Shown here in pieces: positions 8,364-16,703 of a stretch of DNA of 51,218 nucleotides. The notes below the pieces were generated by a model. That model was not told the origin of the DNA, did not search any database, and saw only the letters and a list, made by a program, of their open reading frames with translations. Each line of letters opens with the position of its first letter. The first letter of the stretch is position 1. The position numbers were made by a program, and so were the translations under genes. Source of the stretch: Firmicutes bacterium UBA4845 (lineage in GTDB: Bacteria; Bacillota; Clostridia; Tissierellales; Sedimentibacteraceae); the NCBI GenBank assembly GCA_002399975.1, contig DHER01000005.1, positions 1-51,218 on the forward strand, written 5' to 3'.

Positions 8364-10247
8364 TTACGGTATTATGTTATATTTTTTCATTTTTCTCCAT
8401 AGTGTAGAGGTGCTTATACCTAGAGCAGCTGCAGTTTTTGAGCGATTCCCATCATTTTTCATAAGGGCGCTTATAATCTTTTCTTCTTTGTATTGCATAA
8501 ATTCTTCTTGTGGACTGCGAGATGCAATTATATTCCCTTGTGATTTCTTTTTCCTTCCCATATTTATTACCAGATGATCCGGTCCTATATAATTGCTTTC
8601 GGATAAAGTAATCGTTCGCTCTAATATATTAAATAGCTGACGAACGTTTCCGGGGTAGTTTAATTCTTGTAATTTATAAATTACTTCATCACTAAAAGTT
8701 ATTTCCGGACAGTTGTTAAATCTATAATGTTCTATTAAGGAAGGTATATCTTCTTTTCTATTCTTTAATGGTGGAAGATGTAATTCTAAAACATTTAAGC
8801 GGTAAAGCAGATCTTCGCGGAATTTTCCTTCGCTTACCAGCTGTTCCAAATCTTTATTTGTAGCACTGATAATACGAACGTCAACATAAGTTATCTTATC
8901 ATCTCCCAGCCTGTTTATGACCTTTTCCTGTAATACTCGAAGCAGCTTCGCCTGTACATTTATATTCATTTCTCCTATTTCATCAAGAAATAAAGTTCCA
9001 CCGTGTGCTTGTTCGAATACACCCATCTTACCTTCCTTATTGGCTCCTGTAAAGGTTCCCTTTACGTATCCGAATAATTCGCTTTCAAGAATAGATTCCG
9101 GAAGTGCCGCACAATTGATTGCAACAAAGGGCTCATTAGATCTATGACTTGCGGTGTGTATACTTTGAGCAAAGATTTCTTTTCCTGTACCTGTGTCTCC
9201 TGTAATAAGGACAGCACTGTCACTGCCAGCGTATTTTTTACCCAGGTAGATGGCATTTTTCATAGGTTCGCTGATACCTATAACATCGCTGAATGTATAT
9301 CTGGCTACTGGAGATTTCTCATTCAATTTTAATCTGATCTGCTTTTCTTTAGACTGTATATTATTGCCATTTCCTACAACTATAACAGCGCTTTTAAGCT
9401 TAGAATTTACTATTATAGGATTGTAGTCTACTAAATAAATACCGGAAGAATTATTAACAACTATCTTATGGATTGGTTCTGTCTGATTAAGAACATTTTT
9501 TGGATGCTTCCCGGGGAATAAGAACAATAAAATCTCCTCCAATGAATTACCTTTAAATAATTTTTTAGCACTATTATTTAAAAATAATATTTCTCCTGTA
9601 TTTGATATATTAAGAACTGCATCAGAATTGCTGTTAATAGTGGCCATAATGGTTTTGATATATTCATCCTTGGCTTCTGAAGATGTTAAAATATTTGTTG
9701 CCCTATCAATTGCCATTTCAATATTTCTGGGAAGAGCCTGCAGCATAATATGTGAGAGTTTATTCTTATTTGCTACACGTTTTGCAGTAAATCCTCCTAT
9801 TAAAATATTAACTTCCGGTTTGATTTTTCCCAGAATGTCTTTTTCCATAGTGTCGTAAGACTTTGGCCCTATTACTTGTATATTCATACCTGACGTTTGT
9901 TGAAAATCCAACATGGAATTATAACAGTCATCAAATCCAATTAATGCAATTTCTTCCAGAGGACAATCAGCTGATTTTACTGATTCGTATATTTCTTCAT
10001 AAAGATAGGGAATATCAATTATTGGGACATTAAAACTCTCTTTTAAAAGACGTATATTAAGACCCCTTGCTATCAGAATTTTTGTACCTTTGGCAATAAT
10101 CTTTTTCCCAAGAATAATTGTATCCTGACCTGTAGCTTCTATAATTCCGATTTTATTATTAAGATGTCTTTTTTCTATGATCTTTTTAGCTGTTGATGTA
10201 AAAGCATTAGTGGCTGAGAAAATCATTATATCTTTTGCCTTAATCAT
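8364..10247 (-). CDS. PrpR-like sigma-54-dependent activator
   Basis: About 627 residues. The N-terminal ~190 residues match the PrpR_N sensor type (ligand-sensing, flavodoxin-like). They are followed by a PAS-like segment (NSDAVLNISNTGEILFLNNS) and an AAA+ domain with Walker A GDTGTGKE and Walker B GTLFLDEIGE. The C-terminal Fis-type helix-turn-helix reads NRSKTAAALGISTSTLWRKM. The sigma-54 contact loop is GTFTGA rather than the usual GAFTGA. I chose the ATG at 10247 because GGAG lies 8 nt upstream; a TTG at 10265 is the alternative. It is divergent from the operon at 10496, whose -24/-12 promoter it very likely activates. Confidence 0.88.
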   Translation of the reverse strand: MIKAKDIMIFSATNAFTSTAKKIIEKRHLNNKIGIIEATGQDTIILGKKIIAKGTKILIARGLNIRLLKESFNVPIIDIPYLYEEIYESVKSADCPLEEIALIGFDDCYNSMLDFQQTSGMNIQVIGPKSYDTMEKDILGKIKPEVNILIGGFTAKRVANKNKLSHIMLQALPRNIEMAIDRATNILTSSEAKDEYIKTIMATINSNSDAVLNISNTGEILFLNNSAKKLFKGNSLEEILLFLFPGKHPKNVLNQTEPIHKIVVNNSSGIYLVDYNPIIVNSKLKSAVIVVGNGNNIQSKEKQIRLKLNEKSPVARYTFSDVIGISEPMKNAIYLGKKYAGSDSAVLITGDTGTGKEIFAQSIHTASHRSNEPFVAINCAALPESILESELFGYVKGTFTGANKEGKMGVFEQAHGGTLFLDEIGEMNINVQAKLLRVLQEKVINRLGDDKITYVDVRIISATNKDLEQLVSEGKFREDLLYRLNVLELHLPPLKNRKEDIPSLIEHYRFNNCPEITFSDEVIYKLQELNYPGNVRQLFNILERTITLSESNYIGPDHLVINMGRKKKSQGNIIASRSPQEEFMQYKEEKIISALMKNDGNRSKTAAALGISTSTLWRKMKKYNIIP

Positions 10248-10267
10248 AATCGATTCTCCATTCAAAT

Positions 10268-10297
10268 TTATTTCAATTTATTTCAGATTATTTCAAT
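10268..10297. repeat. Three tandem 10-bp repeats (TTATTTCA-type), candidate activator binding array
   Basis: TTATTTCAAT, TTATTTCAGA and TTATTTCAAT follow each other directly at 10268, 10278 and 10288. The period is one DNA helical turn. The array lies just upstream of the PrpR-like gene start and about 140-170 bp upstream of the sigma-54 promoter, a usual enhancer distance. Binding by the activator is an inference. Confidence 0.5.
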
Positions 10298-10433
10298 AAT
10301 GACATTCATATAAAAATAATATCATAATATGTCGAAACACACAAGAAAATTATTATAAATTAAAAATTTTAAAATGGGTTCAAATAGAGCGATTATTATT
10401 GTGTTTATTTTTATTGCTTTTTTAAAAAAATAT

Positions 10434-10450
10434 TTGGCATGGAATTTGCT
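10434..10450 (+). promoter_or_regulatory. Sigma-54 (-24/-12) promoter of the hydroxyacid operon
   Basis: TTGGCATGGAATTTGCT matches the consensus TGGCACG-N4-TTGC. GG at 10436-10437 and GC at 10448-10449 have the required 12-bp register. Transcription should start near 10461, about 35 nt before the first gene. A sigma-54 activator is encoded divergently next door. Confidence 0.85.
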
Positions 10451-10495
10451 ATTATATTAAAAATGCGTAAGTTTATATAGAAGGAGGCCTATTAA

Positions 10496-11467
10496 ATGGC
10501 TATTAAAGTATTAATACCTCAGCCAATTTTAAAGGAAGGTTATGATTTTTTAGAAGAACATGGCTATGAAGTCATTAATGGCAGAGGTTTTAGTGAAAAA
10601 GATATAATTGCAGATATTGGAGAATGTGATGCACTTATAGTTCGTACAGCAAAAATTACTTCTAAAATTATAGATTCAGCTCCAAATCTGAAAGTTATTA
10701 CACGACACGGTGCAGGATATGACGGAGTTGATTTAAATGCTGCAAGAAGTCATAATATTATTGTCATGAATGCACCGGGAGCAAACAGCATATCAGTTGC
10801 TGAACTGGCTATATTTTACATGCTGTATTGTTCACGAAATTTCAAATTAGTACAAAAAACTTATAAGGACAATTATTTTGATGCAAAGTTCAATGTTCCG
10901 AAAACAGAATTATATGGAAAAACAATTGGTTTAGTAGGCATAGGAAATGTTGGAGGACTAGTTGCAAAAAAAGCAGCTATGGGTTTTAATATGAATGTGA
11001 TAGCATATGATCCGTTTTTTAAAAAAGAAGCACCCGATCATATTAAAATAACAGGAGATAGAGATGAAGTATTTAGAGTCAGTGACTATGTATCACTGCA
11101 TGTACCGGCTACTAAAGACACTATTCACAGTGTAGGTCAAAGAGAATTTTCTTTAATGAAAAAGACTGCCTTTTTAATAAATACATCCAGGGGTTTAATT
11201 GTTAATGAAACCGCACTAATTCAAGCATTGAAAGATAAAAAAATAGCAGGGGCAGCTTTAGATGTATTATGGGACGAGCCTTTCAAAAAAGATAATCCGC
11301 TACTGGAGATGGACAATGTTCTAACAGCACCACATATTGGAGCGGCAACAAAAGAGGCATCTGTTCGTGCTTCATTAGCTTGTGTTCAAAATATTGATGA
11401 TTTTTTTAATGGAAGACCACTGCGTTCTGTAGTGCCTGAGTTACGAGATTTAGTAATTAATAAATAA
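10496..11467 (+). CDS. D-isomer-specific 2-hydroxyacid dehydrogenase
   Basis: 323 residues of the D-2-hydroxyacid/3-phosphoglycerate dehydrogenase superfamily. The Rossmann NAD-binding motif is GLVGIGNVGG near residue 145. The catalytic arginine lies in INTSRGLIVNE, the glutamate in ALDVLWDEP and the histidine in TAPHIGAAT. It interconverts a 2-hydroxy acid and a 2-oxo acid using NAD(P). It is the first gene of a sigma-54-driven operon, with AGAAGGAGGCCT before the ATG. Since its neighbours are an aldolase-like RraA protein and an amidohydrolase, catabolism of an unusual hydroxy or oxo acid is more likely than serine synthesis. Confidence 0.9.
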   Translation: MAIKVLIPQPILKEGYDFLEEHGYEVINGRGFSEKDIIADIGECDALIVRTAKITSKIIDSAPNLKVITRHGAGYDGVDLNAARSHNIIVMNAPGANSISVAELAIFYMLYCSRNFKLVQKTYKDNYFDAKFNVPKTELYGKTIGLVGIGNVGGLVAKKAAMGFNMNVIAYDPFFKKEAPDHIKITGDRDEVFRVSDYVSLHVPATKDTIHSVGQREFSLMKKTAFLINTSRGLIVNETALIQALKDKKIAGAALDVLWDEPFKKDNPLLEMDNVLTAPHIGAATKEASVRASLACVQNIDDFFNGRPLRSVVPELRDLVINK

Positions 11468-11491
11468 TAATAAAATAAAGAGAGGAAAAAA

Positions 11492-12193
11492 ATGAGTGTA
11501 GGAAATAGAATATTTTTAGAAAGAGAATTACCAGATTTAAAAGTTATGGAAGGATTTAAAAATTTGCATACTGCAAATGTAGCGGATACAATGGAGCGTT
11601 TACCCGCTCTAAGTTCTGAAATAAAACTTATCAGCAGCCCCAAAAAAGAAACTATGGTAGGTGCAGCTTTGACAGTAAAGGTACGTCCCGGAGATAACCT
11701 AATGCTGCACAAGGCTCTTAATATGGCAGGACCAAATGACGTTATTATAGTTTCAAACGATGGAGATAGAACTCATTCTTTGATGGGTGAAATTATGACA
11801 GTATTTGCTCATTACAGCAAAAAAGTAGCCGGTGTTGTACTTGATGCACCTATTCGTGATTTGGACGAATTGTCAAAAATGGACATGTTCTTATATGCGA
11901 CAGGATCAACTCCAGGCGGACCATATAAGCAAGGGCCTGGCGAGATTAATGTTCCAATTTCAATAGGAAATGTTGCAGTAATGCCCGGAGATATAGTACT
12001 GGGAGATCGAGATGGTGTTATAATTATTCCAAGAGAAGATGCATCTCAGATCCTGGAAGAATCTACTAAATATGCTGAATTTGATGCCGGTAAAGTAGTT
12101 GCTGCAAAAAACGGAACTGCTAATCGACAATGGGTAGAAGATACTCTGGAGAAGATTAAAACTGAAATTATTTCAGGTAAATATAATGGATAA
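11492..12193 (+). CDS. RraA-like protein / 4-hydroxy-4-methyl-2-oxoglutarate aldolase-type
   Basis: 233 residues of the RraA/HMG-aldolase fold. The start reads NLHTANVADTMER, as in the family. GPNDVIIVSNDGD and VAGVVLDAPIRDLDE carry the Asp-Arg residues of the metal and pyruvate site, and GDIVLGDRDGVIIIP closes the domain. Two functions occur in the family: RNase E inhibition, unlikely in this phylum, and class II pyruvate aldolase or oxaloacetate decarboxylase activity. The operon context favours the second: a C-C cleavage releasing a 2-oxo acid for the adjacent dehydrogenase, or the reverse order. 24 bp separate it from the dehydrogenase gene. Confidence 0.8.
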   Translation: MSVGNRIFLERELPDLKVMEGFKNLHTANVADTMERLPALSSEIKLISSPKKETMVGAALTVKVRPGDNLMLHKALNMAGPNDVIIVSNDGDRTHSLMGEIMTVFAHYSKKVAGVVLDAPIRDLDELSKMDMFLYATGSTPGGPYKQGPGEINVPISIGNVAVMPGDIVLGDRDGVIIIPREDASQILEESTKYAEFDAGKVVAAKNGTANRQWVEDTLEKIKTEIISGKYNG

Positions 12194-12217
12194 TTTTTTG
12201 AGAGGAGTTAGAAGACT

Positions 12218-13588
12218 ATGGAAATAGGCATCGGTATATGGGCTTTTGTAATATACTTAGTTGCAATTATAATATGGATGATTCCCTTAAAGAGAAATAT
12301 AGCTGAATCTATGGGAGTTGGATTCCTTCTTGTTGCTTTGTTTAATGGTGGAGGAATAACTGGATATATTGAAACTGTATCTACAAGTCTATTATCAGCT
12401 TCAAAAGAAAGTTCTTTTCTTGCGACTATGTTATTTTTAATGATGGCTGTTATTATGGCTAAGTCAGGAGTAATCAGCAAATTAATTGAATTATTAAACT
12501 CTTTGATAGGTCGTATTAAAGGTGGAGCAGCATACGTATCTACTACTGCAAGTTTCATGTTCGGTATTGTTTCCGGAAATGCAATAGCAAACGGCTCTAC
12601 AGTTGGAGCTATTACAGTTCCTTGGATGAAAGAAAGCGGCTGGCCAAATAATATAGCTGCAACAATTAATGCAGGCAATGCAGGAGTTGGACAATCAATG
12701 CCCTCCTGTAGTGCTCTATATATATTGTTGGGGTTAGCCGAAGTAGCGTCAGAAATGACTACCGGTGAAGCATATATAGCAGTTCTTAGCGGAGGTGCTT
12801 TAACATTTATTTATCGTATTATTCGTGTTTGGTTATATACAAAAAAGTATGACGTACAAGCTGTTCCTGCAGATCAAATTAAACCTTTAGGTGAGTCTTT
12901 TAAAGACAATTGGACATCTCTATTAATGCTTGTAGGTATAGCCGTTCCTTTATTAATAACTATGGGACCTTTTTCAACATTTTTAACAAATGCTGTTTCT
13001 TTCGGAAAAGATGCAGTTAAATCAATAAATATAGTATTATGGGTTCCAATTATTGTAAGTATAATATGCTTTATAGTAGGCAGAAAAAATATGCCAAAAA
13101 CAGGCAAGGAATGGGTTAGTGTTATAAGAAGTTGTCAAAGTAGCTTTGCAACTGTTGGTGGAGTTCTTTTATTCGCTTTAGCTGCAAGTAATGTGTTAAC
13201 TATGGTTGGCTTTGACCAGTCATTAAAATCAATATTAGAAGCTCTTAATTTACCTGGATTTATAATGATTTTACTTACTTGTATATTAGTTGTTCTTGTT
13301 GCTGGACCATTAAGTGCAGTTGCAACAACAGCAGCTGTCGGACAAGTAGCTTATGCATCTTTTGTAGGTGCCGGTGTACATCCTATAAATGCAATAGTGG
13401 CATTTATGATTTGCATATCTACTGAAGGTGCATCACCTCCAAGTTCATCACCAATATTTATTTCAGCCGGATTAGCGGGAGTAAAGGATCCAAAGGTAAT
13501 GTTTAAACCATTAATTACTGATTATGTTATACCTTTAATAGGTGTTGCTACTTTGGTTGCAATGGGATGGCTCCCAGTCATTAAATAA
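12218..13588 (+). CDS. DctM-like (TRAP large subunit-like) organic acid permease
   Basis: 456 residues with about 11-12 hydrophobic segments. FGIVSGNAIANGSTVGAITV near residue 115 matches the conserved DctM loop, and the C-terminal STEGASPPSSSPIFISAGLA corresponds to the second repeat of that fold. It probably imports the organic acid degraded by this operon. No DctP-type binding protein is present, and the DctQ position is taken only by a 77-residue protein. It may therefore act as a secondary carrier of the wider ion-transporter superfamily rather than a full TRAP system. GAGAGGAGTTAGAAGACT precedes the start. Confidence 0.7.
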   Translation: MEIGIGIWAFVIYLVAIIIWMIPLKRNIAESMGVGFLLVALFNGGGITGYIETVSTSLLSASKESSFLATMLFLMMAVIMAKSGVISKLIELLNSLIGRIKGGAAYVSTTASFMFGIVSGNAIANGSTVGAITVPWMKESGWPNNIAATINAGNAGVGQSMPSCSALYILLGLAEVASEMTTGEAYIAVLSGGALTFIYRIIRVWLYTKKYDVQAVPADQIKPLGESFKDNWTSLLMLVGIAVPLLITMGPFSTFLTNAVSFGKDAVKSINIVLWVPIIVSIICFIVGRKNMPKTGKEWVSVIRSCQSSFATVGGVLLFALAASNVLTMVGFDQSLKSILEALNLPGFIMILLTCILVVLVAGPLSAVATTAAVGQVAYASFVGAGVHPINAIVAFMICISTEGASPPSSSPIFISAGLAGVKDPKVMFKPLITDYVIPLIGVATLVAMGWLPVIK

Positions 13589-13608
13589 TATTTGAAAGGA
13601 AGATATGA

Positions 13609-13842
13609 GTGAAAAAATTTGATAAAATTTTAGATACAATAAGTATTATAACTACGATTATATTCTTTTTAGCCGTCATAGTTATGGTTTTAGTTCAAGC
13701 TTTTGGAATAATCACATTAAATGGTGCTTTAACAGTTGCTGTATCAGATGCTATTGCTGAATCCGCCAGTATGGTTTCCGCTCTTACTGCTGTTATTTCT
13801 ATAATATTAGCTTATATCAGAGGACAAATGAAGCAAGTTTAA
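13609..13842 (+). CDS. Small two-helix membrane protein, probable permease partner
   Basis: 77 residues with a GTG start. An upstream ATG at 13605 is out of frame and closes at once. GAAAGGAAGATAT lies upstream. Two hydrophobic helices span about residues 12-35 and 45-68, separated by a short polar stretch (SDAIAESAS), and the tail is basic (RGQMKQV). It is encoded 20 bp after the DctM-like gene and is much shorter than a four-helix DctQ subunit. I infer a minimal accessory subunit. No family is recognised. Confidence 0.65.
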   Translation: MKKFDKILDTISIITTIIFFLAVIVMVLVQAFGIITLNGALTVAVSDAIAESASMVSALTAVISIILAYIRGQMKQV

Positions 13843-13850
13843 TTTTTCAT

Positions 13851-13891
13851 AATTAGGTATACAATATGTTATTAGTACTGTATACCTAATT
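13851..13891 (+). terminator. Intra-operon hairpin between the small membrane protein and the amidohydrolase
   Basis: AATTAGGTATACA (13851-13863) and TGTATACCTAATT (13879-13891) are perfect 13-bp arms. Only a short T run (GTTTAAAAG) follows, so it may be a weak terminator or an RNA-processing/stability hairpin that sets the level of the amidohydrolase. Confidence 0.5.
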
Positions 13892-13926
13892 GTTTAAAAG
13901 CAAGTGAAAATATAGGAGGAAATTTT

Positions 13927-15075
13927 ATGTTAGATTTATTGATTTTGAATGGCCATGTTATTGATCCTTTAAATGAAATTGATGAAATTAAACCTATTGC
14001 TGTATATAACGGAAAAATTACTGAATATGAAGAAGGAGAGAAAGCAAAACATACTATTAATGCTGCCGGACGTTATGTATTTCCCGGCTTGATAGATGCT
14101 CATGCTCATATGTTTGCTGAAGGTACTGATATTGGTATATATCCTGACATTGTATATTTGCCAACGGGTGTAACAAGTGCAATTGACTTTTCAGCTGGAG
14201 TTTCTAATTATCGTATATTTAGATCTGCTGTAGTTGAAAGAAGTAAGGTTACAATAAAGAGTTTTCTGCAAATGTGTTCCGCAGGATTGGTTACATCCAG
14301 TTATCATGAAAATATTGATCCTAAGTATTTTAATCCTGAAAAAATATCTAAAATCTATAATGAAAATAGTGATAACATTATAGGATTAAAAATTAGACAA
14401 AGTGAAGAATTAGCTATGGGTATGGGTATTAAGCCTCTTAAAACAACAGTTGCAATAGCAGACAAAATTGGCTGCCCTGTAGAAGTACACTGTACAAATA
14501 TTCCTGTACCAACAGAAGAAGTTCTAAAAGTACTTCGTCCCGGTGATGTTTTTGAACATGTTTATCAAGGTGTTAAAAACACTATAATAGATGAAAATGG
14601 GAAATTATATGATTGTGTTCCAAAAGCTCGTAAACGCGGCATTATATTTGATACTGCAGAAGGACGTAAACATGGCGACTTTGATGTAATGATGACTGCC
14701 ATGGATCAAGGCTTTATAGCAGATATGTGCAGTACGGATTTAGTATCTGGCAGCATGTACAGACGTAGTATCTTCTCCTTACCAAACTTAATGTCCAGAT
14801 ATATCTGTATGGGAATTCCAATGAGGCACGTAGTAAAAATGTCAACAGCCAGACCTGCTAAATTAATGGGTATGGAAGGTGAAATTGGCTGCTTATCTGT
14901 AGGAGCACGTGCAGATATTGCTATTTTTGACTGGAAGGAATTTGATCAAACATACTATGATTGGAAAGGAAAAACTTTTAAAGCAGATCATTTGCTCACA
15001 CCGGAGCTTACTGTTAAAGATGGAGATTTAGTTTATTGTGCACCGGATTATATCTATGAGGATAAGTTTAAATAA
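13927..15075 (+). CDS. Amidohydrolase/deacetylase-family metallohydrolase
   Basis: 382 residues of the amidohydrolase superfamily (dihydroorotase-like branch). The N-terminal metal site is GLIDAHAHMF. A likely carboxylated lysine lies in GLKIRQSEE, further metal histidines in VEVHCTN and FEHVYQG, and the catalytic aspartate in ADMCSTDLVSG. The C-terminus keeps the family ending (GARADIAIFDWKEFD). It hydrolyses an amide or cyclic amide bond. In this operon it could open a substrate before or after the dehydrogenase and aldolase steps, but the order is unknown. AGGAGGAAATTTT precedes the ATG. Confidence 0.82.
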   Translation: MLDLLILNGHVIDPLNEIDEIKPIAVYNGKITEYEEGEKAKHTINAAGRYVFPGLIDAHAHMFAEGTDIGIYPDIVYLPTGVTSAIDFSAGVSNYRIFRSAVVERSKVTIKSFLQMCSAGLVTSSYHENIDPKYFNPEKISKIYNENSDNIIGLKIRQSEELAMGMGIKPLKTTVAIADKIGCPVEVHCTNIPVPTEEVLKVLRPGDVFEHVYQGVKNTIIDENGKLYDCVPKARKRGIIFDTAEGRKHGDFDVMMTAMDQGFIADMCSTDLVSGSMYRRSIFSLPNLMSRYICMGIPMRHVVKMSTARPAKLMGMEGEIGCLSVGARADIAIFDWKEFDQTYYDWKGKTFKADHLLTPELTVKDGDLVYCAPDYIYEDKFK

Positions 15076-15120
15076 GAATAGATAAGTGCAAACTCACCCA
15101 ACCTAAATAAAACTATCGGA

Positions 15121-15646
15121 CACCTATTTTTAAGTTCGGCAAATACTACCGAGCTTTATAAAATATCCGGGAGTGCCGATAATATTGTACTCGCTTCTGG
15201 TGGCTTTGCTGCCAATGTTGAGATGCAAAAAGAACTAATGCCAAATAGTCCTGAATTCTTTACAATTACGGCTTATGGAAATACTGGTGATGGCATTGAT
15301 ATGGCTAAATCTGTTGGAGCTGATATATATGAAGATAACTGGCTGCAACCTGCATGGCCAGGTCCAACTAATGAGTTTTATCGAACAAACCCAGATGCTA
15401 AATTTATTGTTGAAGTAAGTAGTCCAATCTCTATCGAAGAATCGACTTATGATGGTTGATAGTAATGGTGAACGTTTTATGATATTAAATAAAGAAAAAG
15501 AAGTTATTCCGGGACTATATGCTGTTGGAGCTATGGCTAACCGTCTATACTATAACCGTAACTACTTGAGTGGTTCTCAGTTAACTTTTGGTGCATCAAC
15601 TGGTCGTCTTGCAGCAGAACATATTATTTCTAATATATCAGAGTAG
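15121..15646 (+). pseudogene. Remnant of an FAD-binding fumarate reductase/urocanate reductase-type flavoprotein
   Basis: Two frames of one gene remain. 15121 to 15459 reads DNIVLASGGFAANVEMQKEL and then GNTGDGIDMAKSVGAD, typical of the FAD_binding_2 family. The frame changes at about 15449-15459. 15449-15646 then carries MVDSNGERFM and IPGLYAVGAMANR, ending in TFGASTGRLAAEHI, the family C-terminus. The N-terminal dinucleotide-binding region and much of the substrate domain are missing. It is the last, dead gene of the sigma-54 operon and hints that the pathway once had a reductase step. Confidence 0.8.
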
Positions 15647-15692
15647 GATAAGGAATTTAATATTTGAATATAAAACATAAATGAGCAATGGA

Positions 15693-15716
15693 AAGCGGCA
15701 CTTGTGCCGCTTTTTT
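15693..15716. terminator. Strong intrinsic terminator, usable in both directions
   Basis: AAGCGGCAC (15693-15701) and GTGCCGCTT (15704-15712) form a tight 9-bp stem followed by TTTTTAG. It ends the sigma-54 operon on the plus strand. On the minus strand, A and T tracts on both sides also let it end the opp operon. Confidence 0.85.
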
Positions 15717-15734
15717 AGCGTTTATGAAATGTTT

Positions 15735-16703
15735 TTAATAATGAAAGCAAGCAACAAAATGACCGCTTTGTACTTCCTGCAATAAAGGCTTACCTTCTTT
15801 GCAATGTTCTTTGGCATATTCACAGCTGTACGCAAAAGGGCATCCTTCGTATACATTTGAAAAATTATCCAAATTTTCTGGACTTATAGTAATATCTTTT
15901 TTTCTTTTTTCTGAGTATATAGATGGAATTGCATCCAGAAGTATTTTGGTATAAGGATGCAAAGGATTTTTATAAACTTTATCACTATAGCCTGATTCAA
16001 CGATTTTCCCGCTGTACATAACACCAATCCAATCACTCATATACCTGACAATTGATAAATCATGAGATGCAAAAAGATAAGTAAGTCCGAACTCCTCCTG
16101 CAAATCTTTAAGCAAATTTATAACTTGAGCTTGAACAGAAACGTCAAGAGCAGATATGGGTTCATCACATACTACAAATTCCGGATTTGACATTAATGCT
16201 CTCGCAATGCCAATCCTTTGCCTCTGTCCGCCGCTGAATTCATAGGGACGCCTTTCCATATCCATCTCAGTCATACCTACCTTGTTAAGGAGATATTTTC
16301 CCCTTTCCATACATTCTTTATTTGATGCCCCTTTCTGTATCAAAGGCTCACTAAGAATTTTAGCAACTGTCCAAGAAGGATCTAAAGCAGAGTAAGGATC
16401 TTGAAAAACAATCTGCATACTATTATTCCTAGAGGATTTAATTTCACTTGATTTTAATTTACCTATTTCTTTATTTTTAAAGTAAATTTCTCCTGAAGTA
16501 ATGTCATACATACGGATAATGCATTTGCCTAATGTTGATTTCCCGCACCCTGATTCTCCTACAAGTCCAAAAGTTTCTCCTTTGTGAATATCAATGCATA
16601 CTCCGTCTACTGCTTTTATATATTTTTTCTCTTTTAAAATTCCTCTTCGTACAGGAAAATACTTTTTTAAATTTTTGACAGATATTAAGACATCATCTTT
16701 CAT
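15735..16703 (-). CDS. oppF: Oligopeptide/dipeptide ABC transporter ATP-binding protein (OppF-type)
   Basis: 322 residues. Walker A is GESGCGKST, the signature motif is FSGGQRQR and Walker B is FVVCDEPISALD. The C-terminal oligo_HPY extension carries the conserved cysteines (GCPFAYSCEYAKEHC). It energises peptide import as a heterodimer with the OppD-type protein, whose gene it overlaps by 11 nt. It is the last gene of oppABCDF on the minus strand. Confidence 0.9.
   Translation of the reverse strand: MKDDVLISVKNLKKYFPVRRGILKEKKYIKAVDGVCIDIHKGETFGLVGESGCGKSTLGKCIIRMYDITSGEIYFKNKEIGKLKSSEIKSSRNNSMQIVFQDPYSALDPSWTVAKILSEPLIQKGASNKECMERGKYLLNKVGMTEMDMERRPYEFSGGQRQRIGIARALMSNPEFVVCDEPISALDVSVQAQVINLLKDLQEEFGLTYLFASHDLSIVRYMSDWIGVMYSGKIVESGYSDKVYKNPLHPYTKILLDAIPSIYSEKRKKDITISPENLDNFSNVYEGCPFAYSCEYAKEHCKEGKPLLQEVQSGHFVACFHY

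Noticed and set aside
10268..10297. CRISPR-like array
   Set aside because: The three repeats are 10 bp and contiguous, with no spacers and no cas genes.
12208..12678. 156-residue minus-strand frame
   Set aside because: Exact shadow of the DctM-like permease.
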